A stretch of 64,000 nt of DNA from Hamadaea tsunoensis DSM 44101. GTDB lineage: Bacteria > Actinomycetota > Actinomycetes > Mycobacteriales > Micromonosporaceae. The notes under the pieces were generated by a model, which was not told where the DNA came from, ran no database searches, and saw nothing but the letters and a program-made list of their open reading frames with translations. The translations under genes and the position numbers were made by a program. Shown here piece after piece: positions 23,174-31,637 of the stretch. Positions within the stretch are counted from its first letter, which is position 1, and every line of letters begins with the position of its first letter. The DNA lies in the NCBI RefSeq assembly GCF_000428945.1, contig NZ_AUAX01000001.1, forward strand, positions 531,966 through 595,965, read 5' to 3'.

Positions 23174-23882
23174 CTTTGTCGTGACTGTCCGATATGGGCG
23201 CCCGGCAACACGCCAGGTAGTGGCTGCTCGGGCGCTGTGGTGACTACTCGGGCCTGGCGGGGGTTGATCATTTACGGCTGAGGTGTGAAATCGCCGCCCA
23301 TTGCATGATCATTTACGGTTCCGGAGCACGCTGACCGCTTCTGGTTACACCTGACGCGTAAACGATCATGCAGATCGGGCCGGAAATACACCTCAGCCGC
23401 AAACGATCAAGAAATCGGCGGCCATGGTTCACCTGGCGGAAGATCGTTCCCGCATCGCGGACGACGGCCGGCACCGGAACGGCTCAGCCGTGATCCACAG
23501 CGCATGCGATGCAAAACCCCGCCCTCACCCACGATCCACAGCGGTTCGGATGCAGGAAATCGGCCCACAGCTGCACCCCAGCCGCAATGGATCACGAGGA
23601 CGACCCCGAAACCCACATCCCCACCGCGAACGATCACCGAGGACGTCGACCCGCCCGACCCTGTATCGGACAGTCAGGACAAAGCCCGGGTGGGCCTGAC
23701 CACGCGCCCGCCATGATCACGCCGAACCCCTTGATCGTGTAACGCCAGTCCGGCAAGAAAACGCTCTCCCGCCGATATAGCGCTACACGATCAAGCCCAA
23801 GCAGCCCTCATTGCCGGAATAGCGCTACATGATCATGACGGCGAGCCGGCCCGATGCCCATATCGGATAGTCGCGACAAAGG
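23174..23882. repeat. 709-bp composite palindromic element
   Basis: It is bounded by imperfect 26-bp inverted repeats: TTTGTCGTGACTGTCCGATA near 23175 and its complement near 23881 (24 of 26 matching), with a third copy at 23663-23687. Inside are about eleven copies of a degenerate 15-mer, consensus about NTGATCRTKTANSGC, mostly arranged as inverted pairs. Examples are 23264(+), 23305(+), 23355(-), 23396(-), 23581(-), 23623(-), 23731(+), 23780(-) and 23822(-). No transposase or other gene is inside. Confidence 0.75.
23264..23410. repeat. Nested double inverted repeat
   Basis: The outer arms TTGATCATTTACGGCTGAGG (23264-) and its complement (23388-23410) match at 21 of 23 positions. The inner arms GCATGATCATTTACG (23303) and CGTAAACGATCATGC (23357) match at 14 of 15. 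Both outer mismatches become G-U pairs in RNA from the minus strand. Confidence 0.85.
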
Positions 23883-24073
23883 CCAGGCATAGCGGCGAAC
23901 CAGGGGCACGGGCGAGACGGTGACCGGACGACGGTGAAGGATGCTTCGCCCCACTCACCTGGCAGTGAAGGCGCCCCCGGCGCCGGAACGGTCTCCCGCG
24001 TGAGGAGCGGAGGTGAGATCGACGAACCCGGGACAAAATGCCCATAAAGATCTTGAAGATATGCGGTCGGCGC

Positions 24074-24667
24074 TCAGCGGTACAGGTCGTGTTTGGCGAT
24101 GTACTGGACCACGCCGTCGGGGACGAGGTACCAGACCGGCTGGCCCGCGGCGACCCGCGCCCGGCAGTCGCTGGAGGAGATCGCCAGGGCCGGGACCTGG
24201 ACGAGCGTCACGGCCTCGGACGGTAGGTGCGCGTCGGAGAGCGTGAACCCCGGCCGGGTGACGCCGACGAAGTGCGCCAGGTCGAACAGGTGCTCGGCGT
24301 CCTTCCAGGAGAGGATCTTGCCGAGTGCGTCCGCGCCGGTGATGAAGTAGAGCTTGGCGTCGTGGCCGTAGACGTCTCGCAGGTCGCGCAGGGTGTCGAC
24401 CGTGTAGGTCGGGCCGTCCCGGTCGATGTCCACCCGGCTGACCGTGAACTGCGGGTTCGAGGCGGTCGCGATGACCGTCATCAGGTAGCGGTCCTCGGGC
24501 GGGGAGACCTTGGAGTCGTGCTTCTGCCACGGCTGCCCGGTCGGCACGAAGATCACCTGGTCGAGGTCGAACCGGTCGGCGACCTCGCTCGCGGCCACGA
24601 GGTGGCCGTGGTGGATGGGATCGAAGGTGCCACCCATGATCCCGATGCGGCGCGGGCGCTGCCTCAT
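24074..24667 (-). CDS. nadD: Nicotinate-nucleotide adenylyltransferase
   Basis: A 197-residue NadD that adenylates nicotinate mononucleotide in NAD biosynthesis. The nucleotidyltransferase motif [12 protein letters not shown] sits near the N-terminus, followed by [10 protein letters not shown]. The C-terminal [13 protein letters not shown] motif (ISSTxIR type) and YIAKHDLY end are standard. The ATG at 24667 places the motif correctly; an upstream extension is antisense noise. Normally coupled to rsfS, but that link is broken here by the composite repeat region. Confidence 0.95.
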   Translation of the reverse strand: MRQRPRRIGIMGGTFDPIHHGHLVAASEVADRFDLDQVIFVPTGQPWQKHDSKVSPPEDRYLMTVIATASNPQFTVSRVDIDRDGPTYTVDTLRDLRDVYGHDAKLYFITGADALGKILSWKDAEHLFDLAHFVGVTRPGFTLSDAHLPSEAVTLVQVPALAISSSDCRARVAAGQPVWYLVPDGVVQYIAKHDLYR

Positions 24668-24713
24668 GATCGAAGCGTACTCCGGGAGCGTCCGCGCCGC
24701 CTGGTGTCGAGGG

Positions 24714-27158
24714 TTACAGCTCCCGCTGCCGCAGGGACCGGCGCAGGTCGTCGGCGTCATCCATGATCGACCGGCGCAGCATCGTGTGCAGGTCGTCCCG
24801 GGCGAGCAGGGCCTCGGCCGCGTCTACAGTGGATTGCGAGACGGCGTACGCGGGGAAGGCCGTGCCGGCGAGCATCGACTGCAGGGCACCCGATCGCCAC
24901 TCCCCCGTGGCCGGAAGGCCGGCGAGGAAGGGTTCGACGAACGGCTCCATCAGTTCCTCCTGGCCCGGCCGCCAGAACGCCTGCCCGACCGCCTGCAGGA
25001 TGCGGTTCGACTGCGTACGGTCGTGCAGGAGCAGGTCGAAGGCGGTCCGCTTGGCGTCGATGTCCGGCCGCGCGGCCCGGCAGTAGGCCGACTTCGTGAC
25101 ACCCCGCTCGGTCGGGTCGGCCGCGGCCGCCGCGTCGATCTCGGCCGCGCTCAGGTCACCCAGCGCGGCCAGCCGGGCCAGGATCAGCCAGCGCAGGTCC
25201 GCGTCGATCTCCAGGCCCGCGGGCGCGAAGGCGCGCAGCGCCGCCGGATCGTTCTGGCGTCCGATCACCAGTCGCGCCGCGGCCAGGAGCCGTCCGTCGT
25301 TCGCCGCCACGATCCGCTCGTACGCCGAAACGAGCGCCCGGTCGGCGTCGGCCCGGCGCTCGGGCGCCAGGTACTGGTCGACCGCGAAGGGACCGGCGTA
25401 GGAGCCGACGGTTTCGAGGATCGACACGTTGGTCTCGTTCGGGAGGTGTTCCGCCACCAGCCGGACGAACTCGGCCGCCGGCAGTTCGCCGTCGCGTACG
25501 CAGTCCCAGAGGGAGGCCCAGGTGACCGCCCGGTCGAGCGAGGAATCCAGTGTGGACAGAAGTCGGCCGGGGTCGGCGGAGGGGTCGAGGCGTACCTTGG
25601 CGAAGGTCAGGTCGCCCGCGTTGAGCAGCACGTCGGTCGCGGTCACCCCGGTCAGCGCCGGCACCTCGGTCAGCGGACCGTCCACATCGGCCTCGATGCG
25701 GCGGCGCGTACCGGTGGCGTCGGTGTAGCCGATTTCGATCTTGTGCGGGCGCAGCGTCGGGCAGGCCGCCGGGGCGCTCTGCTCGACGGCGAACCGCTCG
25801 ACCGTGCCGTCCGCGCCGAACGAGACCACCGGCCGCAGCGTGTTGACCCCGGCCGAGCGCAGCCAGACGCGGGCCCACTCGCCGAGATCGCGGCCGGACG
25901 CCAGCGACAGCGCGGCGAGCAGGTCGTCCAGGGTGGCGTTGCCCCACGCGTGCTTCTCGAAGTGCGCCCGCAGCCCGGTGAAGAACGCCTCGTCGCCGAC
26001 GAACGCCACCAGCTGCCGCAGCGCCGAGCAGCCCTTCGCGTAGGAGATGCCGTCGAAGTTCGCGTACGCCGAACCGGTGTCGGCCACGAACTCCGGCGCG
26101 ATCGGGTGGGTCGAGGGGCGCTGGTCGGCCGCGTACCCCCAGATCTTGCGGTCGATGGAGAAGTCCGACCAGCCCTCGGTGAACCGGGTGACCTCGGTGA
26201 TGAGCCGGGTGCCCATGTAGGTCGCGAAGGACTCGTTCAGCCAGAGGTCGTCCCACCAGCGCATGGTGACGAGGTCGCCGAACCACATGTGGGCCATCTC
26301 GTGCGCGATGATCGACGCACGGCGGGCGCGCTGCGTGTCGGTGACGGCGGACCGGTAGACGACCTCGTCCCGGAACACCACCAGGCCCGGGAACTCCATC
26401 GCACCCCAGGTGAAGTCGGGCACGAACGCCTGGTCGTACTTGCCGAACGGGTACCGCAGCCCGAAGAGCTCGTGGTAACGGTCGAGGCACGCCTTGGTGA
26501 TCTCGAAGATCTCGGGCGCGTTCTCCGCGAGCGCGGCGGCGTACGAGGACCGCGCGAAGACGCTCATCGGGATGCCGTCGTGCTCGTCGGCGACCTCGGC
26601 GTACGGGCCGGCGATGAGGGTGATCAGGTAGGTCGACATCGGCTTGGTCGGCGCGAACGTCCAGCGGCCCGGCGTCTCGGCGACCGGCGCGGTGTTCGAG
26701 CGGACCGTCCACGTGGGATCGGCGGTGACGGCCAGCCGGAACACGGCCTTGATGTCGGGCTGGTCGAAGCACGCCATCAGCATCGGCGCGTCGGCGATCG
26801 CCGGCTGCGCGTAGATGTAGACCAGCCCGTCGGCCGGGTCGGTGAACCGGTGCAGCCCCTCGCCCGTGTGCGAGTACGCGTACTCCGCGGTGACGACGAC
26901 TTCGTTGACGGCTTCGAGGTCGGCGAGCGGCAGGCGGCCGTCGGCGTACGCGTCGATGCTCCGGCCGTTGAGCGTGGCCGAGGCGAAGCGGGACGGGCGG
27001 AGTTCGAGGAAGGTGGCGTGACCCGGATCGGCCTCGAAGCGGACGACGGTGGTCGCCCGGAAGGTCTCCTCGCCGGTCAGGTCGAGGTCGAGGTCGTAGT
27101 GGACATCGCGGACGACGGCGACGCGAGCGGTGGCTTGGTCGTGGGTGAGGCTGGCCAT
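24714..27158 (-). CDS. pepN: Aminopeptidase N (M1 family)
   Basis: An 814-residue M1 zinc metallopeptidase that removes N-terminal amino acids from peptides in the cytoplasm. The exopeptidase motif GAMEFPG is followed by the zinc motif [12 protein letters not shown], with the third ligand Glu in WLNESFATY. The C-terminal ERAP1-like helical domain ends [10 protein letters not shown]. Length and layout match actinobacterial PepN of ~850 residues. It occupies the place between obgE and nadD where proB/proA often sit in related genomes. Confidence 0.95.
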   Translation of the reverse strand: MASLTHDQATARVAVVRDVHYDLDLDLTGEETFRATTVVRFEADPGHATFLELRPSRFASATLNGRSIDAYADGRLPLADLEAVNEVVVTAEYAYSHTGEGLHRFTDPADGLVYIYAQPAIADAPMLMACFDQPDIKAVFRLAVTADPTWTVRSNTAPVAETPGRWTFAPTKPMSTYLITLIAGPYAEVADEHDGIPMSVFARSSYAAALAENAPEIFEITKACLDRYHELFGLRYPFGKYDQAFVPDFTWGAMEFPGLVVFRDEVVYRSAVTDTQRARRASIIAHEMAHMWFGDLVTMRWWDDLWLNESFATYMGTRLITEVTRFTEGWSDFSIDRKIWGYAADQRPSTHPIAPEFVADTGSAYANFDGISYAKGCSALRQLVAFVGDEAFFTGLRAHFEKHAWGNATLDDLLAALSLASGRDLGEWARVWLRSAGVNTLRPVVSFGADGTVERFAVEQSAPAACPTLRPHKIEIGYTDATGTRRRIEADVDGPLTEVPALTGVTATDVLLNAGDLTFAKVRLDPSADPGRLLSTLDSSLDRAVTWASLWDCVRDGELPAAEFVRLVAEHLPNETNVSILETVGSYAGPFAVDQYLAPERRADADRALVSAYERIVAANDGRLLAAARLVIGRQNDPAALRAFAPAGLEIDADLRWLILARLAALGDLSAAEIDAAAAADPTERGVTKSAYCRAARPDIDAKRTAFDLLLHDRTQSNRILQAVGQAFWRPGQEELMEPFVEPFLAGLPATGEWRSGALQSMLAGTAFPAYAVSQSTVDAAEALLARDDLHTMLRRSIMDDADDLRRSLRQREL

Positions 27159-27191
27159 GCCCCCATCATGCCTGCCCGCGGGCCGGCATGA

Positions 27192-27632
27192 TCACTCGGT
27201 CAGCAGCTTCTTCTGGAAGCACACGGACAGCGGATTGCCCACGTACTCGCCGTAGGGCGGGATGCGGACGTAACCGGACTCCTCGTAGAGCGCCAGGGCC
27301 TCGGGCTGCCGTACGCCGGTCTCCAGGATGAGCGTGTCGTGCTTCTCGTTGTGCGCCTTGCGTTCGAGCGCGGCCAGGATCCGCCGCCCCACACCCGTAC
27401 GCCGGTTCGCCGGCCGCACCCACATCCGCTTGACCTCGGCGACGCCGGGCGCGACGGTGGCCAGCGCCCCGCAGCCGACCGGCTCCGACAACACGTACGC
27501 GACGACGAAACGCGCCAGCGGATCGACCGGGGTAACGGTCTCGTCCGGATAGCGGGACAGCAGCTCACGCTCGGCGGCGACGACGAGCAGGGTGACGTCC
27601 GGGTGCGTGACTTCGCGGTTCTGGATCAGCAC
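27192..27632 (-). CDS. GNAT-family N-acetyltransferase
   Basis: A 146-residue GCN5-related acetyltransferase with GTG start. The acetyl-CoA loop is RPANRRTGVGRRILAALE, preceded by the strand VAEVKRMWV. The C-terminal ALALYEESGYVRIPPYGEY is the usual GNAT motif-B region. Substrate unknown. It sits between obgE and pepN on the same strand with short gaps. Confidence 0.85.
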   Translation of the reverse strand: MLIQNREVTHPDVTLLVVAAERELLSRYPDETVTPVDPLARFVVAYVLSEPVGCGALATVAPGVAEVKRMWVRPANRRTGVGRRILAALERKAHNEKHDTLILETGVRQPEALALYEESGYVRIPPYGEYVGNPLSVCFQKKLLTE

Positions 27633-27704
27633 CCGCGCGACGCTAGCCAGCGCCTGTTTCCGGCCTGTTTCGCATCCCGCACAACGGCTACCGGGTGAGC
27701 GCGA

Positions 27705-29192
27705 TCACTCGTCCTCGTCGTCCCCGACCGTGTCCGTCACGCCCCACGTGTGCTCGTCCGGCTCGAAATCGCCCGCCGTGTCGCCTTCGGCCCGGACCCG
27801 GCGCGCCTTGCGCATGGCGAGCCGGTCGGCGGTCGGCGTACGCGACGACTTCTGGTCCAGGCGGATGTCGGTGCCCCGGTTGCCGGGCACGTAGTCGTCA
27901 CCGGCGTAGACCGTCGGCTGCCAGTCGAACTCGTGCGTGGCGATGCGTACCGGCGCGCCGGGTTCGGCACCGGCCTTGGCCAGCGCGGCCTCGACGCCCA
28001 GCCGGGCCAGCCGGTCCGCGAGGTAGCCGACCGCCTCGTCGTTGGCGAAGTTGGTCTGGCGTACCCAGCGCTCGGGCTTGGCCCCGACGACGACGTAGAC
28101 GCCCTCGTCGTCCTGCCGGACGGTGAAGCCCGAATCGTCGACCGCCTGCGGGCGCAGCACGATCCGCGTCGGCTCCAGGATCGGCGTGGCCAGGCGGTGC
28201 TCGATGACCAGCCGGCTCATCGCGTACACGAGTTCCTTGAGGCCCTCGCGGGTGGCGGTGCTGATGTCGTAGACCTCGTAGCCGCGGGCTTCGAGGTCGG
28301 GCCGCACGATGTCGGCCAGGTCCTGCCCGTCGGGGATGTCGACCTTGTTGAGCGCGACGAGCCGGGGCCGGTCCTCCAGCCCGCCGTAGGCCGAGAGCTC
28401 GGCCTCCAGCGCGTCGATGTCGGCCAGCGGGTCGCGGCCGGGCTCCAGCGTGGCCGTGTCGACCACGTGGACCAGCACGGACGTGCGCTCGATGTGCCGC
28501 AGGAACTCCAGCCCGAGGCCCTTGCCGGTGGCCGCGCCCGGGATGAGGCCGGGGACGTCGGCGACGGTGAAGGTGCTCTCGCCGGCCTGGACCACGCCGA
28601 GGTTGGGCACCAGCGTGGTGAACGGGTAGTCCGCGATCTTGGGCTTGGCCGCGGAGATCACCGAGATCAGCGAGGACTTGCCCGCGCTCGGGAAGCCGAC
28701 GAGGCCGACGTCGGCGACGCTCTTGAGCTCGACCACGACGTCGATCTGGTCACCGGGCTCGCCGAGCTCGGCGAAGCCGGGCGCCTTGCGCCGGGAGCTG
28801 GCCAGGGCCGCGTTGCCGCGCCCGCCACGACCGCCCCGGGCCGCCTCGAAGGTCGTGCCCACGCCGACGAGGTCCGCGAGGACCTCGCCCTCGGGGCTGA
28901 GGACGACGGTGCCGTTCGGGACCTTGAGGATCAGATCCTGGCCCTTGGCGCCGTCCCGGTTGCCGCCCGCGCCCCCGCCGCCGTTGGGCGCCTTGAGGTG
29001 CGGCCGGAAGTGGAAGTCCAGCAGCGTGTGCACGGCCGGGTCGACGACCAGCAGGATGCCGCCGCCGTGCCCGCCGTTGCCGCCGTCCGGACCGCCGAAC
29101 GGCTTGAACTTCTCGCGCAGGATCGACACGCAGCCGTGCCCCCCGTTTCCGGCCTGCAGGTGCAGAACGACCCGGTCGACAAAGGTAGCCAC
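27705..29192 (-). CDS. obgE: GTPase Obg/CgtA
   Basis: A 495-residue Obg GTPase involved in 50S assembly and stress control. The glycine-rich Obg domain ([20 protein letters not shown]) is followed by the G domain with G1 [10 protein letters not shown]3 [16 protein letters not shown] and G4 NKVD. The C-terminal OCT domain and an acidic tail (VGDDEDE) complete it. It lies immediately after rpmA, the conserved rplU-rpmA-obgE order. Confidence 0.96.
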   Translation of the reverse strand: MATFVDRVVLHLQAGNGGHGCVSILREKFKPFGGPDGGNGGHGGGILLVVDPAVHTLLDFHFRPHLKAPNGGGGAGGNRDGAKGQDLILKVPNGTVVLSPEGEVLADLVGVGTTFEAARGGRGGRGNAALASSRRKAPGFAELGEPGDQIDVVVELKSVADVGLVGFPSAGKSSLISVISAAKPKIADYPFTTLVPNLGVVQAGESTFTVADVPGLIPGAATGKGLGLEFLRHIERTSVLVHVVDTATLEPGRDPLADIDALEAELSAYGGLEDRPRLVALNKVDIPDGQDLADIVRPDLEARGYEVYDISTATREGLKELVYAMSRLVIEHRLATPILEPTRIVLRPQAVDDSGFTVRQDDEGVYVVVGAKPERWVRQTNFANDEAVGYLADRLARLGVEAALAKAGAEPGAPVRIATHEFDWQPTVYAGDDYVPGNRGTDIRLDQKSSRTPTADRLAMRKARRVRAEGDTAGDFEPDEHTWGVTDTVGDDEDE

Positions 29193-29287
29193 GTGCTCAA
29201 TCCTTCCATCTCACCGCCGCTTCGCCCCGAGATCTCGCCCGGCTCCCGGGCTGGGCGCCCGGCCGGAGGCCGGGGGCGGAACAAAGA

Positions 29288-29320
29288 CGAGCGGGCGGGG
29301 CGTACCGCCCCACCCGCTCG
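29288..29320 (-). terminator. Hairpin after rpmA
   Basis: CGAGCGGGCGGGGCG paired with GCCCCACCCGCTCG across a short TACC loop, about 20 bases past the rpmA stop. A strong GC stem without a clear U-run, as usual in this group; it may attenuate reading into obgE. Confidence 0.65.
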
Positions 29321-29339
29321 GTCAGTTCTGGTGCGAGGC

Positions 29340-29597
29340 TCAGGCCTCGACCGGCACGATCGACACGGTCTTGCGACCGCGCTTGGTGCCGAACAGCACG
29401 GCACCCGCGGCCAGCGCGAAGAGCGTGTCGTCGCCACCGCGGCCGACCAGGTCGCCCGGGTGGAACTTGGTGCCACGCTGGCGGAGGATGATCTCGCCGG
29501 CGTTGACCTGCTGACCGCCGAAGCGCTTCACGCCGAGGCGCTGGGCGTTGGAGTCACGACCGTTACGGGAGCTGGACGCACCCTTTTTGTGTGCCAT
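29340..29597 (-). CDS. rpmA: 50S ribosomal protein L27
   Basis: An 85-residue L27 with the standard [20 protein letters not shown] start and [20 protein letters not shown] core. The N-terminal tail reaches the peptidyl-transferase centre and needs no processing here, since the protein starts directly at MAHKKG. It lies ten bases after rplU. Confidence 0.98.
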   Translation of the reverse strand: MAHKKGASSSRNGRDSNAQRLGVKRFGGQQVNAGEIILRQRGTKFHPGDLVGRGGDDTLFALAAGAVLFGTKRGRKTVSIVPVEA

Positions 29598-29607
29598 TGC
29601 GGAACGC

Positions 29608-29922
29608 CTACTTCCCGGTGGTGATGCCGGTGACCTTCACCTGGGTCAGCGGCTGGCGGTGACCCTGGCGCTTGTGGTAGCCGGTCTTGTTCTTGAACTT
29701 GTGAATCCGGATCTTCGGGCCCTTGGTGTGGGCCACGAGCTCACCGGAGACGGAGACCTTGGCAAGCTTGGCCGCGTCGGTCACGAGGTCGGCGCCGTCG
29801 ACGACGAGCACCGGAACGAGCGAAACAGCGTCGCCGGGCTGGCCGGTCAGCTTCTCGACCTCGATCACGTCGCCCTCGGCGACCTTGTACTGCTTGCCGC
29901 CGGTCTTGACGATCGCGTACAT
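29608..29922 (-). CDS. rplU: 50S ribosomal protein L21
   Basis: A 104-residue L21, starting [20 protein letters not shown] and ending with the family motif [19 protein letters not shown]. First gene of rplU-rpmA-obgE. The ~230-bp upstream region should hold the promoter and any leader; I see no certain regulatory fold there. Confidence 0.98.
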   Translation of the reverse strand: MYAIVKTGGKQYKVAEGDVIEVEKLTGQPGDAVSLVPVLVVDGADLVTDAAKLAKVSVSGELVAHTKGPKIRIHKFKNKTGYHKRQGHRQPLTQVKVTGITTGK

Positions 29923-30172
29923 GGGACGCGGACTCCCTTGCGTAGTGATCCGCGCCGATCGAGACCGGCGCTGTTCTGGCGGATGAAGAGGCGGCGGGCG
30001 CTTTCGTCACGGCGCGAACCCACGCGGGGCTCCGCGGCCGGCGAGCCCGATCCGTAGAACCCGGACCGCGCGGCGCACGACACCTGGCACCCGATGGGGC
30101 ACCGCAGGCTAGGGTACGCCATCGGCCGCCCGTACCTCAAACCGGGCCAGGTCGATACCCGCCGGGCGTGGC

Positions 30173-30202
30173 GGGGCTCACCGCGTACACGCGGCGAGCC
30201 CC
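30173..30202 (-). terminator. Hairpin after lipoprotein gene
   Basis: GGGGCTC and CCGCGT pair with ACGCGG and GAGCCCC as a nested stem 15 bases past the lipoprotein stop at 30218. Confidence 0.7.
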
Positions 30203-30217
30203 GGCCGGTTCACGGCG

Positions 30218-30721
30218 TCACTCGGACAGCGTCACACCGGCGGCGCTGCAGATGGTGGTGACCTTCTTCGACTCGTCGGTGGCGTCGAGCGCCTTCATCT
30301 TGCCGTCGATGTCGTCGTCGAGGCTCTTCATCGAGGTGACCACGCCCTCGAAGTCGGCCTCGATCTTCAGCAGGGCGGCCTTCAGCTCCGGGTCCTCGGC
30401 CTTGGCCGCGACGTCCTTGAGCTTGGCGAAGACCTGCACCAGGAAGGCCTTGGCGGTCATCAGGGCGGCCGCCTGCTGCTCGGCCTGGGTCTTCTTGCCC
30501 GCCATGGCGTCCTGGACGGCCTTCTGCAGGCCGGCCGTGTCGTTCACGCCGTTCAGGGTCGTGTTGATCTCGGTGCACACGTCCTTGGAGTTGGCCGTGT
30601 GGTCCGCGGCCGCGGAGGAGGCGGCAGCGGTCGGGCTGCTGGAAGTGTCCTTGCTGGTTCCGCAGGCGGTGACGGCGAGCAGGGCCACGCCGACGCCGGC
30701 GGCCGCGAGTACGCGTCGCAT
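30218..30721 (-). CDS. Small lipoprotein of unknown function (paralogue 1)
   Basis: A 167-residue protein starting MRRVLAAAGVGVALLAVTAC, a signal peptide with lipobox Cys at about residue 20, then a Ser/Ala/Thr-rich linker. The mature part is predicted helical (AVQDAMAGKKTQAEQQAAAL) and contains two Cys (DVCTEI and TTICSAAG) that could form a disulfide. A longer open frame exists upstream but the signal peptide fixes this start. It resembles its neighbour at 30923 in layout and Cys placement, so the pair is probably an old duplication. Confidence 0.8.
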   Translation of the reverse strand: MRRVLAAAGVGVALLAVTACGTSKDTSSSPTAAASSAAADHTANSKDVCTEINTTLNGVNDTAGLQKAVQDAMAGKKTQAEQQAAALMTAKAFLVQVFAKLKDVAAKAEDPELKAALLKIEADFEGVVTSMKSLDDDIDGKMKALDATDESKKVTTICSAAGVTLSE

Positions 30722-30795
30722 CAGGTGTTCGTTCCTGTTCTGCAGAGGGGGTTGACGCCGGGGCCGGACCTGGCCCGGGCGGGTCGCGACAGAAC

Positions 30796-30831
30796 GCGAG
30801 CGTCGTCCCGGCTGAGCGGGAGGACGCTCGC
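30796..30831 (-). terminator. Hairpin between the lipoprotein genes
   Basis: GCGAGCGTCGTCCCG and CGGGAGGACGCTCGC form a 15-bp stem with one mismatch, about 90 bases past the stop of the upstream lipoprotein gene. Confidence 0.7.
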
Positions 30832-30922
30832 GCACTCTACGGCATCCCGTCGCGGTACGCCGCCTGGTCGGCCGCCGGCTCCATCGATCCGATCATGGTG
30901 TTCGGCCGCGTGATCAGGGCGA

Positions 30923-31492
30923 TCAGGAGGCCGTCGGCGATGCTGTGAGATCGGCGACCCAGAAGTCGCCGCACGCCTGCTGCACCTTCTCGCCCGCGTC
31001 CGTCACGTCGGTGCCGGACAGGACCGCACCGGCGTTCTGCAGGTCGGCGGCACTGTTGACCTTCGCGGCGGCCTGGTCGAACGCGGCCGCCTCGGTGGTC
31101 AGCGCGGCCTTCAGGTTCGGCTCGACGGCGGTGTCCGCCTGCTGCCGCAGTCCCGCCGCCCAGTCCGTGAGCAGCTGCTTGATCTGCTGCACGGCCTGGT
31201 TCGCCTTCGTGCCGCCCGAACTCGCGTCGCTGAGCGCCGCCACAAGCTTGTTGCTGAACTCGACGGTCTTGTCGGTGATCACCTGCTTCACCGAGGCGCA
31301 GACCGTCTTCGTGTTCGCCGCGACGTCGGGCGCCAGGCTGACCTGGGCGCTCGGCGTACCGGTCGCGGCGGTGGTGCCCGAGGCCGAGGCGTCCGGCGTA
31401 CCGGTGCCGCTGCAGCCCGCCGCGAACAGCGTGCCGGCCGCGACGGCCGTGGCGCCGAGGAGCCGAAGGGTGGTTCCGGAAAACATGCGCAT
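30923..31492 (-). CDS. Small lipoprotein of unknown function (paralogue 2)
   Basis: A 189-residue protein with signal peptide and lipobox FAAGC (Cys at about residue 27), a Thr/Ser/Ala-rich linker and a helical mature domain (NQAVQQIKQLLTDWAAGLRQ). Two conserved Cys (KTVCASVKQ and VQQACGDFWV) lie in positions comparable to its paralogue. It has its own terminator and lies just downstream of the RNase E/G gene. Function unknown. Confidence 0.8.
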   Translation of the reverse strand: MRMFSGTTLRLLGATAVAAGTLFAAGCSGTGTPDASASGTTAATGTPSAQVSLAPDVAANTKTVCASVKQVITDKTVEFSNKLVAALSDASSGGTKANQAVQQIKQLLTDWAAGLRQQADTAVEPNLKAALTTEAAAFDQAAAKVNSAADLQNAGAVLSGTDVTDAGEKVQQACGDFWVADLTASPTAS

Positions 31493-31560
31493 GTCGGGGG
31501 TATCCAAACCGTGCGGGGATATCGGAACGACGGAAGTATGCCCCGGGAAGGCTACGCGCA

Positions 31561-31596
31561 AACGGCGGCACCGGGACACTGCCCGATGCCGCCGTT
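31561..31596 (-). terminator. Hairpin after RNase E/G gene
   Basis: Perfect 10-bp arms AACGGCGGCA (31561-31570) and TGCCGCCGTT (31587-31596) about 40 bases past the stop of the RNase E/G gene. Confidence 0.7.
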
Positions 31597-31637
31597 CCAG
31601 TCCTGCTGAGAGCCCCTGAGGCTCCTGCCGAGAGTCC

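Larger units (their letters stand above)
22857..24073. other. 1.2-kb repeat-rich stretch without genes
   Basis: No frame here has codon use or similarity like its neighbours, and GC content is visibly lower. It holds a small dyad (CTCTTGA 22941 / TCAAGAG 22969), a family-2 palindrome at 23034-23111, and then a 709-bp segment of nested inverted repeats (23174-23882), described separately. The last 190 bases before nadD's 3' end show nothing I can name. Confidence 0.8.

Noticed and set aside
22978..23742. Several 60-160-codon frames in the nadD-rsfS gap
   Set aside because: They cross the inverted repeats, change frame between arms and show no ribosome-binding site or domain.
23174..23882. CRISPR array
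   Set aside because: The repeats are short, degenerate and inverted, with unequal spacing and no cas genes.
24510..27191. 893-codon plus-strand open frame
   Set aside because: It lies wholly antisense to nadD and pepN and is Arg/Gly/Val-rich without any domain; a GC-codon shadow.
30837..30895. Short minus-strand frame MIGSMEPAADQAAYRDGMP before a hairpin
   Set aside because: Only 19 residues, no ribosome-binding site and no known family; more likely the 3' untranslated part of the lipoprotein gene.
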